NCBI GenBank assembly: GCA_002691205.1
Contig: NZHD01000116.1
Span: forward strand, 68,000 to 115,516
Reading direction: 5' to 3'
DNA length: 47,517 nt
Source of the DNA: Deltaproteobacteria bacterium
GTDB lineage: Bacteria > Myxococcota_A > UBA9160 > UBA4427
Position 1 is the first letter of the stretch; every line of letters starts with the position of its first letter. The notes beneath the pieces are model-generated. The model was given only the letters and a program-made list of their open reading frames with translations, did not search any database and was not told the origin of the DNA. Positions 17,414 through 25,626 of this stretch are shown piece after piece. Made by a program: the position numbers and the translations under genes.

Positions 17414-18499
17414 CTAGACTTGACGTTTATATCCAAAGGCATCAAAAGCAAAGCCCCAGCTTCTATTCACTGTTTCCACTATGTCTGATGGAAATTCAAA
17501 ATGATTTTTCTTGTACTCGCCTAGGCTTTCCAGGTATGAAACGAGTCGGGGACGCTGCACCTCAAAGTCTCCAAGATTTAATTTTTCGTAAATGTCCTCA
17601 AGGGTTTCAAGCGGATGGGCCTCTAGCTCCTCATACTTAATTTCAACAAGGTGTCTGTCTGGAATCAATGAGCGCTGAGCCAGATACTTCTGCATCTGAG
17701 ACTGGTATGCTTGGACGATCCACGCGTCAATCTGCTGCCAATCAATCTGCTGAAGCACTGCTCCGGGCAGAGTCTTCCGATACATATTACGCATAGACTG
17801 ATACACCGGGTACGGGTTCCGAACGATGTTTACAAAACGTGCATCCGGAAACATATCGAGCAAAACATCGATTCGACCTGTGTTGGGCGGTGTCTTTAAC
17901 ACCAGCCGCTTGCCCCCTGTCAGTAGCGTGGCTTTTTTGAGAACTTCGACGTACGCCTTCTTCCATCCGCCTGTCGCCTCAAGGTCCTTGCCCAGATCAG
18001 CAACATATCGGTCATAGATCTCCGGCGCGCCTCTCGGAAAACTCATAACGTGAAGGGGTGCATGATGTGTCGCATTCATCATGGCCATCTCTTCTTCCTG
18101 TGGACCCTCCAGAGAAATCGCCACATTATCCATGGGTCGAGTTTTAGGCATCTGGCCCGCGAAAAGTTTAGGAAGCCAACTCTGCCCCATCAGTGCGATC
18201 GAATGAAGGCTTGCTTGATAATTGGTCACACCTCCAAATTGAGGATCTTGCCACATCAAGTTGTGCAGATGAGTCGTGCCACTCCGACCAAAGCCGAGCA
18301 AGAAAAGCGGGGCTTCTTTGATCTCTGTTCTCCGCAGAGTCGCTCCCCAGCGCATCCGTTCGTACCAACGCAGGGGCTCAGTCAGCGCACAAAAAATCAA
18401 CCAACGCCGTGCCCGTTTTTTATACCGCTCATCTACTTCGTTCAACTGAACCAGTCGTCGAGCCGACGAGTAAGGGAGGAACTGCGCCATCGAGGCCAT
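17414..18499 (-). CDS. sulfotransferase-family protein
   Basis: A 361-residue cytosolic sulfotransferase-fold protein. The 5'-phosphosulfate-binding loop is LLGFGRSGTTHLHNLM (around residue 68), and the 3'-phosphate-binding stretch is ARFVNIVRNPYPVYQSM (around residue 220), preceded by RLVLKTPPN. These elements bind PAPS and transfer sulfate to a hydroxyl or amino group. The C-terminal EIKYEELEAHPLETLEDIYEKL is the usual closing segment. ATG start with AAGGAT seven bases upstream. It sits 41 bp below the SDR gene and 46 bp above the orphan 502-residue gene, all on the same strand. The acceptor may be a lipid or a hydroxylated intermediate, which is not determinable here. Some family members have lost PAPS activity. 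Confidence 0.86.
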   Translation of the reverse strand: MASMAQFLPYSSARRLVQLNEVDERYKKRARRWLIFCALTEPLRWYERMRWGATLRRTEIKEAPLFLLGFGRSGTTHLHNLMWQDPQFGGVTNYQASLHSIALMGQSWLPKLFAGQMPKTRPMDNVAISLEGPQEEEMAMMNATHHAPLHVMSFPRGAPEIYDRYVADLGKDLEATGGWKKAYVEVLKKATLLTGGKRLVLKTPPNTGRIDVLLDMFPDARFVNIVRNPYPVYQSMRNMYRKTLPGAVLQQIDWQQIDAWIVQAYQSQMQKYLAQRSLIPDRHLVEIKYEELEAHPLETLEDIYEKLNLGDFEVQRPRLVSYLESLGEYKKNHFEFPSDIVETVNRSWGFAFDAFGYKRQV

Positions 18500-18540
18500 A
18501 AATGATCCTTCCGTCAGAAAAGCGAAAGTAAAGAGAGCCT

Positions 18541-19341
18541 TTACTCTGGCAACTCAAATTTCCAAGCCACACCATTGATGTGGCCCCCTCCATCGGCATG
18601 AAGGGTATTTCCCGTAACGTAACGAGACTCTTCGGAACTCAGAAAAACGGCAACAGGTCCGATATCCTTCTCGCTATCCCCTACATATCGAATAGGGTTT
18701 CCGTTCAGAATGCGACTCGCACCCTCAGGATCAAATTTTTGAAAGCCTTGCCACGAAGGCGTATTAGCGAAAGGGCAAATAACGTTCGCAGTAATTCCAT
18801 AGCGCCCCCACTCCACTGCGGCTGTTCGAGTGAGAGCTCTCGCAGCCTCCTTGGAGCCGTTATACATGGCCGTATACTGATGAGCATTAATCCCATTCAG
18901 AGAGCACATCGTGATAATTCGTCCGTACCCCTTCTTCTTCATATGCGGGAAGACAGCCTGCATACCCCAGAAGGCGGCGGAGTAATTTACTTTCAGGTAG
19001 GCATCCATAAAGGCATCTTCCATCACCTCAAGTCGTGAGGTTCCGCCTGTGGGTGTCGCATTATTAACCAATACATCGACGCCTCCGAATGCGGCTACAG
19101 TTTTCTCCACCAAGGAGAAAACGCTTTCACGGCTGGAAACATCGGTCTGAAAAAAACGGGCGTCGGCTCCACAGGATCCGAAGTCTTTAATCAAGGCAGC
19201 TGCAGCAGATTCGCCGCTCTCTTTATTGCGGTTGGCGCACACAACACGCGCACCTTCCGAGGCCAACGCACGCGCCACACCCAATCCAATACCTTGGCCT
19301 GCCCCGGTTACAATGGCCACCTTATCTTGTAATCGACCCAT
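18541..19341 (-). CDS. short-chain dehydrogenase/reductase (SDR), classical type
   Basis: A 266-residue NAD(P)-dependent oxidoreductase. The cofactor loop is VTGAGQGIGLGVA, the structural NNAT motif appears as VNNATPTGG, and the active site keeps Ser (MCSLNG) and Y-x3-K (YNGSK). The C-terminal GNTLHADGG is typical of the 3-oxoacyl-ACP-reductase-like group. It would interconvert an alcohol and a ketone, possibly on an acyl-CoA or cyclic substrate. It is strongly similar along its length to the rightward SDR at 19590-20354 (shared KEAxRALxxTAAxEWGRxGI block), so the two look like a duplicated head-to-head pair. ATG start with GGAGC upstream. First gene of the leftward block. Confidence 0.88.
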   Translation of the reverse strand: MGRLQDKVAIVTGAGQGIGLGVARALASEGARVVCANRNKESGESAAAALIKDFGSCGADARFFQTDVSSRESVFSLVEKTVAAFGGVDVLVNNATPTGGTSRLEVMEDAFMDAYLKVNYSAAFWGMQAVFPHMKKKGYGRIITMCSLNGINAHQYTAMYNGSKEAARALTRTAAVEWGRYGITANVICPFANTPSWQGFQKFDPEGASRILNGNPIRYVGDSEKDIGPVAVFLSSEESRYVTGNTLHADGGGHINGVAWKFELPE

Positions 19342-19510
19342 CGTTGATGCTCCAAAAAAAGATCCATTGATTGCCCCAGTGTAGGCAGTGTGGCCAAGAG
19401 AACCAATGCATCTATGCGCCCTCGTCTCTTTATTTCCCAGATCCCCTCCTCCTGAAACTGCAATTGCTCCGCCAAGGGGCCGGGGTTACCTTCTCCTCGA
19501 TCTCGCTCAG

Positions 19511-19551
19511 GAACTCGAGTGTTCTACTTCAACGCAGTCTTTTTATATAAA
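19511..19551 (+). promoter_or_regulatory. possible promoter/operator of the rightward SDR operon
   Basis: The 248-bp gap between the head-to-head SDR genes has an AT-rich TATATAAA run (19544-19551) about 40 bp before the SDR start, suitable as a -10 box, although no good -35 lies at 16-18 bp. Just upstream, GAACTCGAGTGTTC (19511-19524) has an 8-bp perfect core, ACTCGAGT, and GAAC/GTTC ends. It shares GAACTC-x-AG with the palindrome at 20399-20415. Confidence 0.25.
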
Positions 19552-19589
19552 TCAAACTTGAAACTCATACCGAGAAGGAGTGAGCCCTC

Positions 19590-20354
19590 ATGACTGCACG
19601 ACTCAAGGACAAGGTGGCGATCATCACAGGCGCAGGACAAGGCGTGGGCCGGGGAATCGCCTTGGCGATGGCGCGAAACGGAGCTCACTGCCTGATTGCT
19701 GATACAAATGAACAAAATGGCGAAGCCGTCCGAGACGAGATTCGAACACTTGGAGGAGAATCTATTTTTGTCACTTGCGACGTCACCCAAAGATCAGACG
19801 CCAAAGCCACCGTGGCTCGCTGCGTAGAGGCCTTCGGCCGCCTAGATATCCTCGTCAACAACGCACAACGCGCTCCGCTACGCCCCACACCTTTGATGGA
19901 CCACACCGATGAAATCGTCGATCTCTGCTTCGATACTGGATTCAGAGGGACACTGTATTTCATGCAAGCCGCCTACTCGCACCTCCGTGAACGAGGTGGA
20001 CGGATTATCAACATTGGATCGGGAGCGGGCCTTGACGGATTGGCCGGCCAAGGGGCGTATGGGGCCACAAAAGAAGCGATCCGCGCTCTCAGCAAGACCG
20101 CCGCTCGAGAATGGGGCCGCGAAGGCATCAACGTCAACATCCTCTGCCCGCTGGCGAAGTCTCCGGGGGTCGCGGCTCTGCTCGAGCAAGCCCCAGAGAT
20201 GGAACGAAAGATGACCGCGGGGCAGCCTCTGGGCCGAATCGGGGAATGCGAAGAAGACATTGGCGGAGTCGCGGTTTTCCTCGCCAGCGAAGAGGCCCGC
20301 TATATCACCGGACACACCCTTCCCGCCGATGGGGGAAGTTCCGTCCTTAGGTAG
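19590..20354 (+). CDS. short-chain dehydrogenase/reductase (SDR), paralog of the divergent SDR
   Basis: A 254-residue classical SDR. Cofactor motif ITGAGQGVGRGIA, then LVNNAQRAP, the active-site Ser in IGSGAG and Y-x3-K as YGATK, and the closing GHTLPADGG. It is the rightward partner of the SDR at 18541-19341, with which it shares most conserved blocks, so recent or moderately old duplication is likely. Function would again be alcohol/ketone interconversion with NAD(H) or NADP(H); complementary steps or substrates of one pathway are plausible. ATG start with AAGGAG nine bases upstream. First gene of a rightward run with enoyl-CoA hydratase, nitroreductase and two acyl-CoA dehydrogenase genes, though a 135-bp gap with a palindrome follows it. 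Confidence 0.88.
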   Translation: MTARLKDKVAIITGAGQGVGRGIALAMARNGAHCLIADTNEQNGEAVRDEIRTLGGESIFVTCDVTQRSDAKATVARCVEAFGRLDILVNNAQRAPLRPTPLMDHTDEIVDLCFDTGFRGTLYFMQAAYSHLRERGGRIINIGSGAGLDGLAGQGAYGATKEAIRALSKTAAREWGREGINVNILCPLAKSPGVAALLEQAPEMERKMTAGQPLGRIGECEEDIGGVAVFLASEEARYITGHTLPADGGSSVLR

Positions 20355-20398
20355 AGAGATCACCCCTAAGTCGCCCCTGCCCAAGCAGAGCAACAAAA

Positions 20399-20415
20399 CT
20401 AGAGTTGAACTCTAG
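20399..20415. promoter_or_regulatory. 17-bp palindrome upstream of the enoyl-CoA hydratase operon
   Basis: CTAGAGTT-G-AACTCTAG is a perfect inverted repeat with 8-bp arms and a single central base. It lies in the 135-bp gap between the SDR and the hydratase, 75 bp before the hydratase start. Length and symmetry suit a TetR-type dimer of the sort that controls acyl-CoA genes. The TTGAAC inside it could double as a -35 box, but no -10 sits at the proper distance. Confidence 0.45.
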
Positions 20416-20489
20416 ATATTTTCAGGGTTCGGGATATCTTTCACCCATGCGGAACCGGGAAACTCCCTCACCCGGATCGGAGGCCTTCA

Positions 20490-21296
20490 TTGGGAAAAAT
20501 TCAAGACACCTCTTACCAGAACTTGAAAATCGAGCGATGTGAAGGGGACGTCCTCCGAGTCACTATCGACCGCCCGGATCATCCGCTGAATGCCGTTGAC
20601 GAGTCGCTTCACTCTGAGCTGGCGCAACTTTTTCGAGAGCTTCGACGTGAAGACGAGGCTCGCGCCATCCTGCTCACCGGGAAAGAGAGTGCCTTTAGCG
20701 CAGGCGGAGACTTCAATTGGTTTCCAAAACTTCAGGATCCCCAAGAACTCGAGCACCTTAGACGCGATGCCAAACAATTAATCTGGGACCTACTCGACGT
20801 GGAGATTCCCATCGTCGTGGCCCTGAATGGCCCCGCCATTGGGCTGGGAGCTTCCATTGCGCTGCTCAGTGACATCATCTTCATGGCAAAAACGGCGACC
20901 CTTGCAGATCCACATGTCCGGCTCGGCATTGTCGCCGGCGACGGCGGAACCGTTATCTGGCCACTCGTCCTGGGTCCTGCCCGGGCCAAAGAATTCCTGA
21001 TGACGGGTGACCCCGTGAGTGCAGAGGAGGCCTACCGTATGGGTCTTGTTAATCATATTGTCGACGCCGACGAGATCGAATCAGCTTCCCTCGCTTTCGC
21101 ACAACGGCTTGCACGAGGGGCACCCTTGGCTGTCCGCTACACCAAGCAAGCGGTCAACAAACTTGTCAAAGACGCGCTTAACATGACCTATGATTTTTCA
21201 ACTGCATTGGAACTCGTCACTTTCCAAAGCGAAGACCATCAAGAGGCACTTTCGGCCGTGGCCGAAAAACGCCCTCCCCATTTTAAGGGCCGATAA
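20490..21296 (+). CDS. enoyl-CoA hydratase/isomerase family protein
   Basis: A 268-residue crotonase-fold protein. The oxyanion-hole segments are SAFSAGGDFNWF and ALNGPAIGLGASIALLSD, followed by DPHVRLGIVAGDGGTVIWPL and the C-terminal PPHFKGR end. In classical hydratases two Glu residues do the chemistry. Here the first position is His (DPHVRLG) and only the second (AKEFLMTG) is kept, so simple enoyl-CoA hydration is uncertain; isomerase, hydrolase or lyase chemistry on an acyl-CoA is possible. The start is TTG with a perfect GGAGG six bases ahead (20479-20483), which decides it. It precedes the nitroreductase gene by 31 bp, suggesting one transcript with it and both acyl-CoA dehydrogenase genes. 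Confidence 0.88.
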   Translation: MGKIQDTSYQNLKIERCEGDVLRVTIDRPDHPLNAVDESLHSELAQLFRELRREDEARAILLTGKESAFSAGGDFNWFPKLQDPQELEHLRRDAKQLIWDLLDVEIPIVVALNGPAIGLGASIALLSDIIFMAKTATLADPHVRLGIVAGDGGTVIWPLVLGPARAKEFLMTGDPVSAEEAYRMGLVNHIVDADEIESASLAFAQRLARGAPLAVRYTKQAVNKLVKDALNMTYDFSTALELVTFQSEDHQEALSAVAEKRPPHFKGR

Positions 21297-21327
21297 ACAA
21301 TCTCAGTTTCGCTCCGGAGGAATACAG

Positions 21328-21990
21328 ATGAATGAAGTGGGTGTCTACGAGGCCATGCGCAGCCTCCGTGCAGTCAGAAAACTTCGACCGGACCCGGTCC
21401 CGACAGAGGTTCTGAACCGTGTCCTTGAGGCTGCCACCTGGGCCCCCACCGGCGCCAACACCCAACCCTGGCGTGTGGTCGTGGTCAAGGCGGCCGCTCC
21501 CAAGAAGCAACTCGGCGAACTCTACGCCCGGGGTTGGAAAAGATATTCAGATGGACATCGCGCTCACTTAAGCGAAATGCCCGAAGACATTCGACCTGCC
21601 CAAGAACGCATTCTCGCCGCCGGCGATTATCTGGCCGATCACTTCGGCGAGTCACCTGTTCTGGCCGTATTTTGCTTCAATCCGAAAATGATGGCCATCA
21701 CGGACATCAAACTGGACCGGGTCTCTGTTGTGGGTGGAGGCTCCATTTACCCCGCTGTGGAGAACCTGCTGCTCGCCTGCCGCGCCGAAGGCCTAGGCTG
21801 CACTTTAACAACACTACTGTGTGGTTACGAGGACAGAGTCAAGGAGATTCTAGGCATACCGTCTGATTGGGGAACGGCTTGCACGATCCCCATCGGCTAT
21901 CCGGTCGGGACCGGCCATGGCCCTATTACACGCAAGCCCATCGAAAAACTCGCCTTCCTCGACCGATGGAAAAACACATACAGCGATTAG
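21328..21990 (+). CDS. nitroreductase-family flavoprotein
   Basis: A 220-residue FMN-binding protein. The N-terminal R-S-x-R phosphate-binding segment appears as MRSLRAVRKLRPDPVP, then LEAATWAPTGANTQPWRVVVV, and a C-terminal YPAVENLLLACRAEGLGCTLTTLL. Those are the diagnostic blocks of the NADPH-dependent nitroreductase fold. Although named for nitro compounds, many members reduce or oxidise flavins, quinones, enones or dehalogenate. Inside an acyl-CoA operon an enone reduction or redox-partner role is possible. ATG at 21328 is preceded by GGAGG; the reading frame is open further upstream but that part overlaps the hydratase and is not real. Eight bases separate its stop from the next start. 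Confidence 0.88.
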   Translation: MNEVGVYEAMRSLRAVRKLRPDPVPTEVLNRVLEAATWAPTGANTQPWRVVVVKAAAPKKQLGELYARGWKRYSDGHRAHLSEMPEDIRPAQERILAAGDYLADHFGESPVLAVFCFNPKMMAITDIKLDRVSVVGGGSIYPAVENLLLACRAEGLGCTLTTLLCGYEDRVKEILGIPSDWGTACTIPIGYPVGTGHGPITRKPIEKLAFLDRWKNTYSD

Positions 21991-21998
21991 GACACGGC

Positions 21999-23165
21999 AT
22001 GATGTCACTCGATGAACCCGAACATATTAGAGAACTCCGAAACCTCCTCCGGCGATTTGTTGCAGAAGAAATGCCTTCGGAAAAAGTCAGACAATGGGAC
22101 CGAGAGCATCGCTTTCCGCCCGAACTCTTTGAGCGGCTCGCTAAGACAGGCGTCTGCGGTATCACTATTGCGCCCGAGTACGGCGGACAGGGGCCCGACC
22201 TCGTTGCGGCCGTAGCCATCATCGAAGAACTCTGTCGTGGGGGCTCCTTTGCGGCCGGACCTTTTATCCATTGTGCTTTTTACGGCGGAATGAATATCAG
22301 TGAGAACGGCAGCCCAGAACAAAAAGCACACTACCTCCCTCTCCTCGCCCGAGGCGAACATCTTTTCGCCTACGGCCTATCCGAACCCGATGTCGGCGGC
22401 GATCTTGCCAGCGTCAACACTCGGGCCGAAAAAAGAGATAACGGTCGCATAATCATCAACGGTTTTAAACGCTGGTGCACTGGAGCAGATTTCGCAGATA
22501 CGATCTACTGCCTCGTGCGCAGCGGTTCTAAAACAGCCCGCCACCACAACCTGAGTTTTGTACTCATTCCAACGGATGCGCCCGGCGTCACCCTTCATCC
22601 CATTGAGCATGGCAATCTTCGGTACACGCTCTCAAGCGACGTCATCCTTGAAGATGTGGAAATTTCATCAGACCAGATCGTCGGTGGCGAAGCAGGCTGG
22701 AACGAAGGTTGGTCTATGCTTGCTGGACGCGCACTCGATGTGGAACGGCTTGAGATTACGGCCGTTACGTTTGGTATCGCACAGGCAGCTGTCGAAGAGG
22801 CTTGGACGTACGCGCAGCAAAGAGAACAGTTCGGCCAACCGATCAGCGGTCATCAATCCGTACGTCATCGGCTCGTCGAGGCCCGCACAAAGCTTGAGGC
22901 CTGTAGACACATGCTTTACCACGCCGCCTCACTGGCCAATATGGGTCGCCCCTGCAGCGTAGAGAGTGCCATGGCCAAACTGTTTGTGGCAGACACCGCT
23001 GTTGAGATTGGGCTTTCGTGCCAAAGGGTCATGGGGGCCTACGGCCTGGCCGAAGGACACGACATGGAGCGCCATGTCCGGGACCTCATCGGGATGCCGA
23101 TTGTCGGCGGTTCGTCCGACATGCAGAAAAACAATATCGCGAGCTTACTCGGGCTCGCTCGATAG
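21999..23165 (+). CDS. acyl-CoA dehydrogenase family protein, GGxSD-type active site
   Basis: A 388-residue flavoprotein with the three-domain acyl-CoA dehydrogenase layout: N-terminal helical (RRFVAEEMPSEKVRQWDRE), middle beta (YGLSEPDVGGDLASVNTRA, then FKRWCTGADFADTIYCLVR) and C-terminal helical (YAQQREQFGQPISGHQSVRHRL). It would oxidise an acyl-CoA to an enoyl-CoA, passing electrons to ETF. The usual catalytic Glu region (x-Y-E-G-T) is replaced by IVGGSSDMQKNNIA, placing it with the GGGTSEIQ-type enzymes known from mycobacterial side-chain and ring degradation rather than straight-chain beta-oxidation. ATG at 21999 (a second ATG follows at once) is eight bases after the nitroreductase stop, so translation is probably coupled. 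Confidence 0.87.
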   Translation: MMSLDEPEHIRELRNLLRRFVAEEMPSEKVRQWDREHRFPPELFERLAKTGVCGITIAPEYGGQGPDLVAAVAIIEELCRGGSFAAGPFIHCAFYGGMNISENGSPEQKAHYLPLLARGEHLFAYGLSEPDVGGDLASVNTRAEKRDNGRIIINGFKRWCTGADFADTIYCLVRSGSKTARHHNLSFVLIPTDAPGVTLHPIEHGNLRYTLSSDVILEDVEISSDQIVGGEAGWNEGWSMLAGRALDVERLEITAVTFGIAQAAVEEAWTYAQQREQFGQPISGHQSVRHRLVEARTKLEACRHMLYHAASLANMGRPCSVESAMAKLFVADTAVEIGLSCQRVMGAYGLAEGHDMERHVRDLIGMPIVGGSSDMQKNNIASLLGLAR

Positions 23166-23180
23166 CTTAAAGGAGTGTTT

Positions 23181-24350
23181 ATGAGTGCTCAAACTAGCCC
23201 TGAGAAATCCCTGCTTGATCTCAGCCGAGAGATCACACCTCTACTCGCCAGCCGCAGTCGCGAGATTGAGACGGCCCGAAGACTGCCTCAGGACCTAGCT
23301 CATCTATTGGCTGCAGAAGGCTTCTTTTCCATGTGGATCCCACGCGCCCTGGGCGGACAAGGAGTCCCCCTGGTGCAGTCTCTTCAAGCCTTAGAAATCC
23401 TTGCTGAAGCAGATCCCTCTGTTGCTTGGTGTATCTCCATAGGCATCTCTTCTACCCTGGTCTTGCCTCATCTTCCTGCCGAGACGGCCCAACAAATCTT
23501 CGAACGCCCCGAAACCATCATTTGCGGCGTCTATGCACCTCGAGGTCGAGCCGATGCCGACGGTTCGGATCACTTTCGGGTATCAGGCCAGTGGGCTTTT
23601 GGATCCGGAACCCAAAACGCCGACTGGATTTTGGCCGGATGTCGCTTTTTCGAAAAAGGTCAAGCGATGCAAGCCCAAGGGGGCCAGCCTCGTACGCACA
23701 TGGTGGTGGTTCCAAGAGACGAGGTTGAATTCCTTGACACCTGGCACACCTCCGGGATGCGAGGCACAGGAAGCACTGACTACCGTCTCGATGATGTTCG
23801 CGTCAGCAATCGATTCATCGCCGGCTGGACACCTCAAGCTCTCCCCGATGAACCGCTCTATCGCATTCCTCAACTCACCCTCCTAGCGGTGGGATTCGGG
23901 GCCATCGCCCTAGGAATCGCACGGGGAGCCCTCAATGAATTTCAGAAACTCGCAAGCAGCAAGACGGCCACGGGCCAATCACAAAGACTCGATGAACGTC
24001 GAGATGTTCAAGGCGAAGTGGCTCGCGCAGAGGTCAAGCTACGTGCAGCGCGCAGTCACTATTACGAGACCGCAGAGTCACTCTGGGAAGCCGCCGAACA
24101 TGATCGGGTTGGACTCGAAGAACGTTCGGCCCTGCGTCTTTCAATGCTCCACGCTGTGGCCGTTGGCGCAGAGGTCTGCAGCGTCGCCTATCAGTTGGGC
24201 GGCGCCAGCGCCATTTACGAGGACAGCCGACTTCAGCGACTCTTTCGAGACAGTCATGTCATCACCCAACATGTTCAAGTTCGCTCCGACCTCTACTCGG
24301 TGATCGGAAGTCACTTAATGGGAAAACCGAAGACGACAGAGGTGCTCTAA
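23181..24350 (+). CDS. acyl-CoA dehydrogenase-fold flavoprotein (HsaA/DszC-like monooxygenase type)
   Basis: A 389-residue acyl-CoA dehydrogenase-fold protein. Features such as LAAEGFFSMWIPRALGGQGV, ADPSVAWCISIGISST, VSGQWAFGSGTQNADWILAG and DTWHTSGMRGTGSTDYRLDDV resemble two-component flavin monooxygenase oxygenases (HsaA, DszC, HpaH-like group D) more than true dehydrogenases. The end, SHVITQHVQVRSDLYSVIGSHLMG, has no YEGT-type Glu. It may hydroxylate a substrate with reduced flavin from a separate reductase, or form a heteromer with the preceding dehydrogenase. The ATG at 23181 has AGGAG seven bases upstream; a GTG at 23175 lies inside that ribosome site and is rejected. It ends 36 bp from the convergent CoA-transferase gene. 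Confidence 0.85.
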   Translation: MSAQTSPEKSLLDLSREITPLLASRSREIETARRLPQDLAHLLAAEGFFSMWIPRALGGQGVPLVQSLQALEILAEADPSVAWCISIGISSTLVLPHLPAETAQQIFERPETIICGVYAPRGRADADGSDHFRVSGQWAFGSGTQNADWILAGCRFFEKGQAMQAQGGQPRTHMVVVPRDEVEFLDTWHTSGMRGTGSTDYRLDDVRVSNRFIAGWTPQALPDEPLYRIPQLTLLAVGFGAIALGIARGALNEFQKLASSKTATGQSQRLDERRDVQGEVARAEVKLRAARSHYYETAESLWEAAEHDRVGLEERSALRLSMLHAVAVGAEVCSVAYQLGGASAIYEDSRLQRLFRDSHVITQHVQVRSDLYSVIGSHLMGKPKTTEVL

Positions 24351-24386
24351 AAGAAAGCAGAACCAACCGGCCGCGGTCCCCACAAA

Positions 24387-25583
24387 TTAATCTCCAACGG
24401 GAACGATAGACTTATCTCGTAACGCTCGACGCTCCTCGGCCGAATACCCCATCTCACTTAGAATCTCATCCGTGTTCTCACCGTACAAGGCGGGGGCAGA
24501 AGTGCTTTCAGGAATCGTTTTCGAGAATTGCGCCGAGGGTTTAGCGCGTCTGTATCGACCGTAGACCGGATGCTGAGCCTCGATCACGGCCCCGTTGTGT
24601 GTGATCTGTGGATCGACCAGAACTTCTTCATGCGAAAGAACAGGCGCCGCAGGAAGCTCAAACTCGATGCATCGTCGATAGGCTTCCTGGGTCGAAAGCC
24701 TTGCAAAGCCTGCACGAACAGCTTCAGCTCGAGCCATCTGATTCTCTTCTTTAAGCATCACTCGGCCTCTTTGAGTCGAACTGTTGGCCATCTCGTTTTC
24801 GTCCACCACCAGCAAAGAAGCTCTCATCTGATCGGCTGTGCTGGCCCACATCAAAATCTGGCCATCCTTTGTGGGCAGAAGCTGATACCGCTCTCCCGGA
24901 ACCACAATGTTTTCAACATCATCCTCTATGAACGAGTGACGCAGCATTCCATCAGGCCAGAAAAACGCCAGACCCGCATCAAGCATGGCCACTTCGACGC
25001 TTTGTCCACCTGAACCTCTCTCGCGAGCAAACAGGGCGGCCGTAATGGCCTGCGCAAGCGAGTACGAGGTTGCTTTATCGATCACTGCGTTTCGAACCAG
25101 ATCTGGAATCGGAATTTCAGGATTTAGCTGCGCGGCTACATATCCAGTCAAACACTGAAAGACAGGGTCGTAGCCTCGACGATCCGCATACGGGCCATCC
25201 GCCCCGAAGCCCGAAATAGAAGCATAAATAAGGTTCGGATTGATCTCTCGTAAGGTCGCCTCGCCCAGCCCCAATCGTTCGGCCGCTCCGGGTCTCCAGT
25301 TCTGAACAAAAACGTCCGACTGTCGAATCAGATCATGTGCGATCGCCAGTCCCTTCTCCGTCTTAAGATCAAGCCCAATCGACCTTTTTCCATGGTTGCA
25401 GTTCAAATAAAGTCCGGCCATCCCTCGCCGATATGTGGCCAGCTGACGACTTTCCTCACCGTGGCCCGGAGGCTCAACCTTGATGACATCTGCACCTTGA
25501 TCACTCAATATCATGGCGGCCAGCGGACCTGAAATAACTTCACTTACGTCAATAATCTGAATTCCAGACAAAGGGCCAGGCAT
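24387..25583 (-). CDS. class III CoA-transferase (CaiB/BaiF family)
   Basis: A 398-residue family III CoA-transferase. The start LSGIQIIDVSEVISGPLAAMILSDQGADVIKVEPP is diagnostic, with SIGLDLKTEKG, FVQNWRPGAAERLGLG and SISGFGADGPYADRRGYDPVFQ following; the Asp in GYDP (about residue 139) is the expected catalytic residue. It would move CoA from a donor thioester to a free carboxylic acid, activating the substrate for the acyl-CoA enzymes around it. ATG start with AAGGAA seven bases upstream. It follows the aldehyde ferredoxin oxidoreductase gene by 43 bp on the same strand, so both are probably in one transcript, and it converges with the second acyl-CoA dehydrogenase-fold gene. Confidence 0.92.
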   Translation of the reverse strand: MPGPLSGIQIIDVSEVISGPLAAMILSDQGADVIKVEPPGHGEESRQLATYRRGMAGLYLNCNHGKRSIGLDLKTEKGLAIAHDLIRQSDVFVQNWRPGAAERLGLGEATLREINPNLIYASISGFGADGPYADRRGYDPVFQCLTGYVAAQLNPEIPIPDLVRNAVIDKATSYSLAQAITAALFARERGSGGQSVEVAMLDAGLAFFWPDGMLRHSFIEDDVENIVVPGERYQLLPTKDGQILMWASTADQMRASLLVVDENEMANSSTQRGRVMLKEENQMARAEAVRAGFARLSTQEAYRRCIEFELPAAPVLSHEEVLVDPQITHNGAVIEAQHPVYGRYRRAKPSAQFSKTIPESTSAPALYGENTDEILSEMGYSAEERRALRDKSIVPVGD

Positions 25584-25626
25584 TTTTTTCCTTCATTGTG
25601 GCGAGAAGCGCCTAATTCAAAATTCC

